DNA of 64,000 bases from Deltaproteobacteria bacterium (GTDB taxonomy: Bacteria; Desulfobacterota; Syntrophia; Syntrophales; Smithellaceae), in assembly GCA_012729055.1 (NCBI GenBank), contig JAAYDW010000057.1, positions 62,001 to 126,000 on the forward strand, written 5' to 3'. Position 1 is the first letter of the stretch, and each line of letters starts with the position of its first letter. Under the pieces are notes generated by a model that made no database searches, was not told the DNA's origin, and was given only the letters and a program-made list of their open reading frames with translations. Shown here piece by piece: positions 61,552 through 64,000 of the stretch. Both the position numbers and the translations under genes were made by a program.

Positions 61552-64000
61552 ATGAAAGAAAGCACGTCAACAGTCAGCAATCTTCAGGAAGAGGAATACT
61601 ACTCCGGCTGTATATACAACAAGCAGGACATCTGGCGCTTTCGTCCGGCGAAAGCCTACCTGTCGCGTGTTTCCATATCCGATGAAGAGGTCAGCACGCT
61701 CGGGAAACTGGCCGGCGAGGGCGCGATTGTTTATGCCATCAAACAGAGAAGCAAGCTCAACAGTCTGATCATCGCCGAGATTGCCGCCCGCAAGGGACTG
61801 CCCATGCCGGTCTACAGCCACGGCGTCAACATGTCCTTCTGGCAGCCGCTTGCCAAAATGCTGAAGTTCTACTGGTCGTCTTTTTTGCGCCGTTTCCGCA
61901 AAGACCGCGTTACCCGTCAGGGGAAGCTGGATTATCTGACCCGGAAGGTCGCGGGAAAGGAAAGTATCATCATCCACCTGGGCGAATCGGAATTCATCGA
62001 AAGCCGCGCCGCCCAGGACGCTCTGGCCGCCCTTACTGCGCTCCAGCGCGACGTTTCCTTTCCTATCTACATCGTTCCGGTTCTGGTCGCCTACGGCCGC
62101 CGCCGGGAAAAAGAAGACGAAAGCCTGATCAATATTCTTTTCGGGCAGATGGAGCACACGGGGACCATCCGGCGCCTCATCACCTTCATGCGCTATTCGA
62201 AGCAGGCCTTCGTGATCCCCGCCAACCCGGTCAACCTTGCCGATTATTTGTCCTCGGCCAGGAATCTGACGCAAGACGAGCTGATTATGGACCTGCGCGG
62301 CGAACTGATCGACCGGATCGAGGAAGAAAAGACGACGGTTGTGGGGCCGGCGCTGAAATCGCGCGCGGAGCTCATCGGCATGGTGATGCACGATCCAAAC
62401 CTCAACCGGTTTCTGGACGAATACGCGCAAAAAAACAAAAAGGACCGCATTGCGCTGGCCAAGGAAGCGCGGCGCTACCTTTACGAAATCGCCGCCGACT
62501 ACCAGGAGACGTTTATCGAGATCTGGCTCAAAGCCCTCACCTGGCTGTGGAACACGGTCTACGACGGCCTGTCCGTCGATTCCGAAGGGCTGGCCCGGCT
62601 GCGTAATCTGTCCAAGAAAATGCCTTTTGTCATCATTTCCTGTCATCGCAGCCACATTGACTATCTGCTGTTGTCCTATGTCTTTTTTAAAAACAACATC
62701 CAGCTTCCCTTTATCGCGGCGGGCAACAATCTTTCATTCTTCCCGCTGGGGTATATTTTCCGCCGCTCCGGCGCCTTTTTCCTCCGGCGCAGCTTCCGCG
62801 GCAATGAAGTTTACGGAGAGGTCTTTGCCAAATACATGGCCACGCTTCTGAAGGAAGGCCTGCCCCTGGAGTTTTTCATTGAAGGCGGACGGAGCCGGAC
62901 CGGCAAAATGGTCATGCCGAAATACGGTCTTTTGTCGATGATCCTTCAGGCGTACCAGGAAAAATACTGTGAAAATCTGGCGGCCGTGCCCGTTTATATC
63001 GGTTACGACCGCGTCATCGAAGAGCGGTCCTACCTCAACGAGCTGTCCGGAGCGCCCAAGGTCCAGGAAAACACGGTTGAAATCATCAGAAGCACCAAAG
63101 TCCTGCGCAAGCGGTACGGCCGCGTTTACATCAACGTCGGCGAACCGATCGTGATGAAAGATTATCTGGAGGCGCAGGACAAGCCGATGGACCAGATGAC
63201 GCTGGAAGAGCGCCAGAGCCTTTACCGCAAAATCGGGTATGAAGTGGTGCTGGAGATCAACAAGGTTTCCGTTGTCACACCGTTTGCGCTGGTGGCCTGC
63301 GGCCTGTTGAGTCATGATCGACGCGGAATCTCTCATGATGAATTAAAGGCCCTTTTAAACGAATTTTACGACTATCTGTCCACCTGCCAGGTGAAATTTG
63401 CCGCGACCTTCGCCCATCGCGATAAAGCCATTGCCGATGCGCTCAACCTCTTCGATTCAACCGACACCATTTCCAAGATCGAGGCTGACGAAGACGATGA
63501 GGAGATGCAGGAGGTGGTCTATTCTCTGCCGGATGCCAAGCGGCTGAATCTTGAATATTACAAAAATAATATCCTGCATTTCTTTACGCCCATCTGCTTT
63601 GTGGCCACCTCCATGGTCAAGAATCCGGAGGATACCCTCAGCCTGGCCAAGATCATGGGGGACTATAAGTTTCTGAAATGGCTTTTATGGAATGAATTCA
63701 TCTTCGACGACACGCGCGACGACGTGGAGGAAGTGGACGATGTGCTGGCCTATCTGCACACCAGATCCATGATCGTCACGACGGAGCGGGACGGCGAGGT
63801 CTGGGTGGAAATCAAAAGCAGGGGCGGCGCCAAACTCAAACCGTTTACCGGATTGATCCACAATTATCTCGAATCATACTGGATCGTCATCCGCAGCCTG
63901 GTCTACCTCAAGAAGAAATCTCTGACGCAGAGGGAGTGGCTGGCGCGGATTCGTCCCCTGGGAGACCGGATGTACCGCAAGGGCGAAGTGCTGCGGGCGG
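61552..64000 (+). CDS. plsB: Glycerol-3-phosphate 1-O-acyltransferase PlsB-like, 3' partial
   Basis: Membrane acyltransferase of phospholipid synthesis; the frame stays open to the window edge (816 codons). Acyltransferase motif I is HRSHID (residues 365-370, the HX4D catalytic dyad), motif II lies in IFRRSGAFFLRRSF, motif III is FIEGGRSRTGK (from about 442), and motif IV is VPVYIGYDRV. The N-terminal 300 residues are the helical region of long-form PlsB rather than PlsY/PlsC. It follows ptsI by 40 bp. E. coli PlsB has 807 residues, so the end is probably close. Confidence 0.93.
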   Translation, partial: MKESTSTVSNLQEEEYYSGCIYNKQDIWRFRPAKAYLSRVSISDEEVSTLGKLAGEGAIVYAIKQRSKLNSLIIAEIAARKGLPMPVYSHGVNMSFWQPLAKMLKFYWSSFLRRFRKDRVTRQGKLDYLTRKVAGKESIIIHLGESEFIESRAAQDALAALTALQRDVSFPIYIVPVLVAYGRRREKEDESLINILFGQMEHTGTIRRLITFMRYSKQAFVIPANPVNLADYLSSARNLTQDELIMDLRGELIDRIEEEKTTVVGPALKSRAELIGMVMHDPNLNRFLDEYAQKNKKDRIALAKEARRYLYEIAADYQETFIEIWLKALTWLWNTVYDGLSVDSEGLARLRNLSKKMPFVIISCHRSHIDYLLLSYVFFKNNIQLPFIAAGNNLSFFPLGYIFRRSGAFFLRRSFRGNEVYGEVFAKYMATLLKEGLPLEFFIEGGRSRTGKMVMPKYGLLSMILQAYQEKYCENLAAVPVYIGYDRVIEERSYLNELSGAPKVQENTVEIIRSTKVLRKRYGRVYINVGEPIVMKDYLEAQDKPMDQMTLEERQSLYRKIGYEVVLEINKVSVVTPFALVACGLLSHDRRGISHDELKALLNEFYDYLSTCQVKFAATFAHRDKAIADALNLFDSTDTISKIEADEDDEEMQEVVYSLPDAKRLNLEYYKNNILHFFTPICFVATSMVKNPEDTLSLAKIMGDYKFLKWLLWNEFIFDDTRDDVEEVDDVLAYLHTRSMIVTTERDGEVWVEIKSRGGAKLKPFTGLIHNYLESYWIVIRSLVYLKKKSLTQREWLARIRPLGDRMYRKGEVLRA

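Noticed and set aside
61567-62655. Minus-strand 362-residue reading frame near the right end
   Set aside because: It lies antisense to plsB, whose acyltransferase motifs are unmistakable; plsB is open to the window edge.

Overview
The window reads as chromosomal DNA of an anaerobic, probably syntrophic or fermentative deltaproteobacterium (Desulfobacterota), most like the Syntrophaceae (Syntrophus/Smithella type). That placement is an inference from gene content: a giant 2-hydroxyacyl-CoA dehydratase-type activase, an ADP-forming acyl-CoA synthetase, a VOR-type 2-oxoacid:ferredoxin oxidoreductase, a siroheme decarboxylase of the alternative heme route, a PxxKW cysteine-rich protein, a split F0 ATP synthase locus, and GEMM riboswitch control of type IV pili. 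No rRNA, CRISPR array, prophage or insertion sequence was seen. Nearly all DNA is coding, and the tone is that of a conserved chromosomal segment.

Layout. 1-7.2 kb: the tail of a J-domain protein, then a minus-strand tetR-acrA-acrB-oprM efflux operon with a palindrome over the tetR -10 box. 7.3-16.1 kb: ADP-forming acyl-CoA synthetase, MobA, an OFA-type MFS transporter and the 1436-residue activase/reductase fusion. 16.2-22.1 kb: atpB-atpI-atpZ on the minus strand, gmd-fcl (GDP-fucose), hemL-ahbB, then atpE alone on the plus strand. 22.1-26.3 kb: a minus-strand operon of VOR ferredoxin, alpha, TPP and gamma subunits, an ACT protein and a release-factor-like protein, preceded by a NusG paralog. 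26.3-29 kb: an FAD oxidoreductase and ribD, overlapping tail to tail.

29.1-36.1 kb is the most distinctive section: a c-di-GMP-I riboswitch in front of prepilin peptidase pilD, then a minor-pilin operon (fimT/gspH, pilV, pilW, pilX) ending in pilY1, which is split by a one-base frameshift in a C6 tract. 36.1-43.9 kb is housekeeping: argS, a SPOR protein, ffh, rpsP-khpA-rimM-trmD-SPOUT methylase-rplS-rnhB-yraN. 43.9-46.3 kb (minus) is a UDP-xylose pair, ugd and uxs. 46.4-50.4 kb holds rsmI, an uncharacterised four-gene envelope cluster (PopZ-like helical protein, FlgT-N-like protein, lipoprotein, FecR protein) and a CDP-alcohol phosphatidyltransferase. tRNA-Val follows, then thrS-infC-rpmI-rplT-pheS-pheT-ihfA-merR, in which infC uses an AUA start codon. 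The right end carries a PTS stub (EIID, HPr, EI) and the first 816 codons of plsB.

How the genes work together: the acyl-CoA synthetase, the oxidoreductase, the activase fusion and the ATP synthase parts fit a low-energy anaerobic metabolism that handles CoA thioesters and reduced ferredoxin. The sugar nucleotide genes supply surface polysaccharide, and the pilus genes form a surface system wired to c-di-GMP. All promoter, operator and riboswitch calls come from reading the sequence by eye; none was computed or searched against a database.
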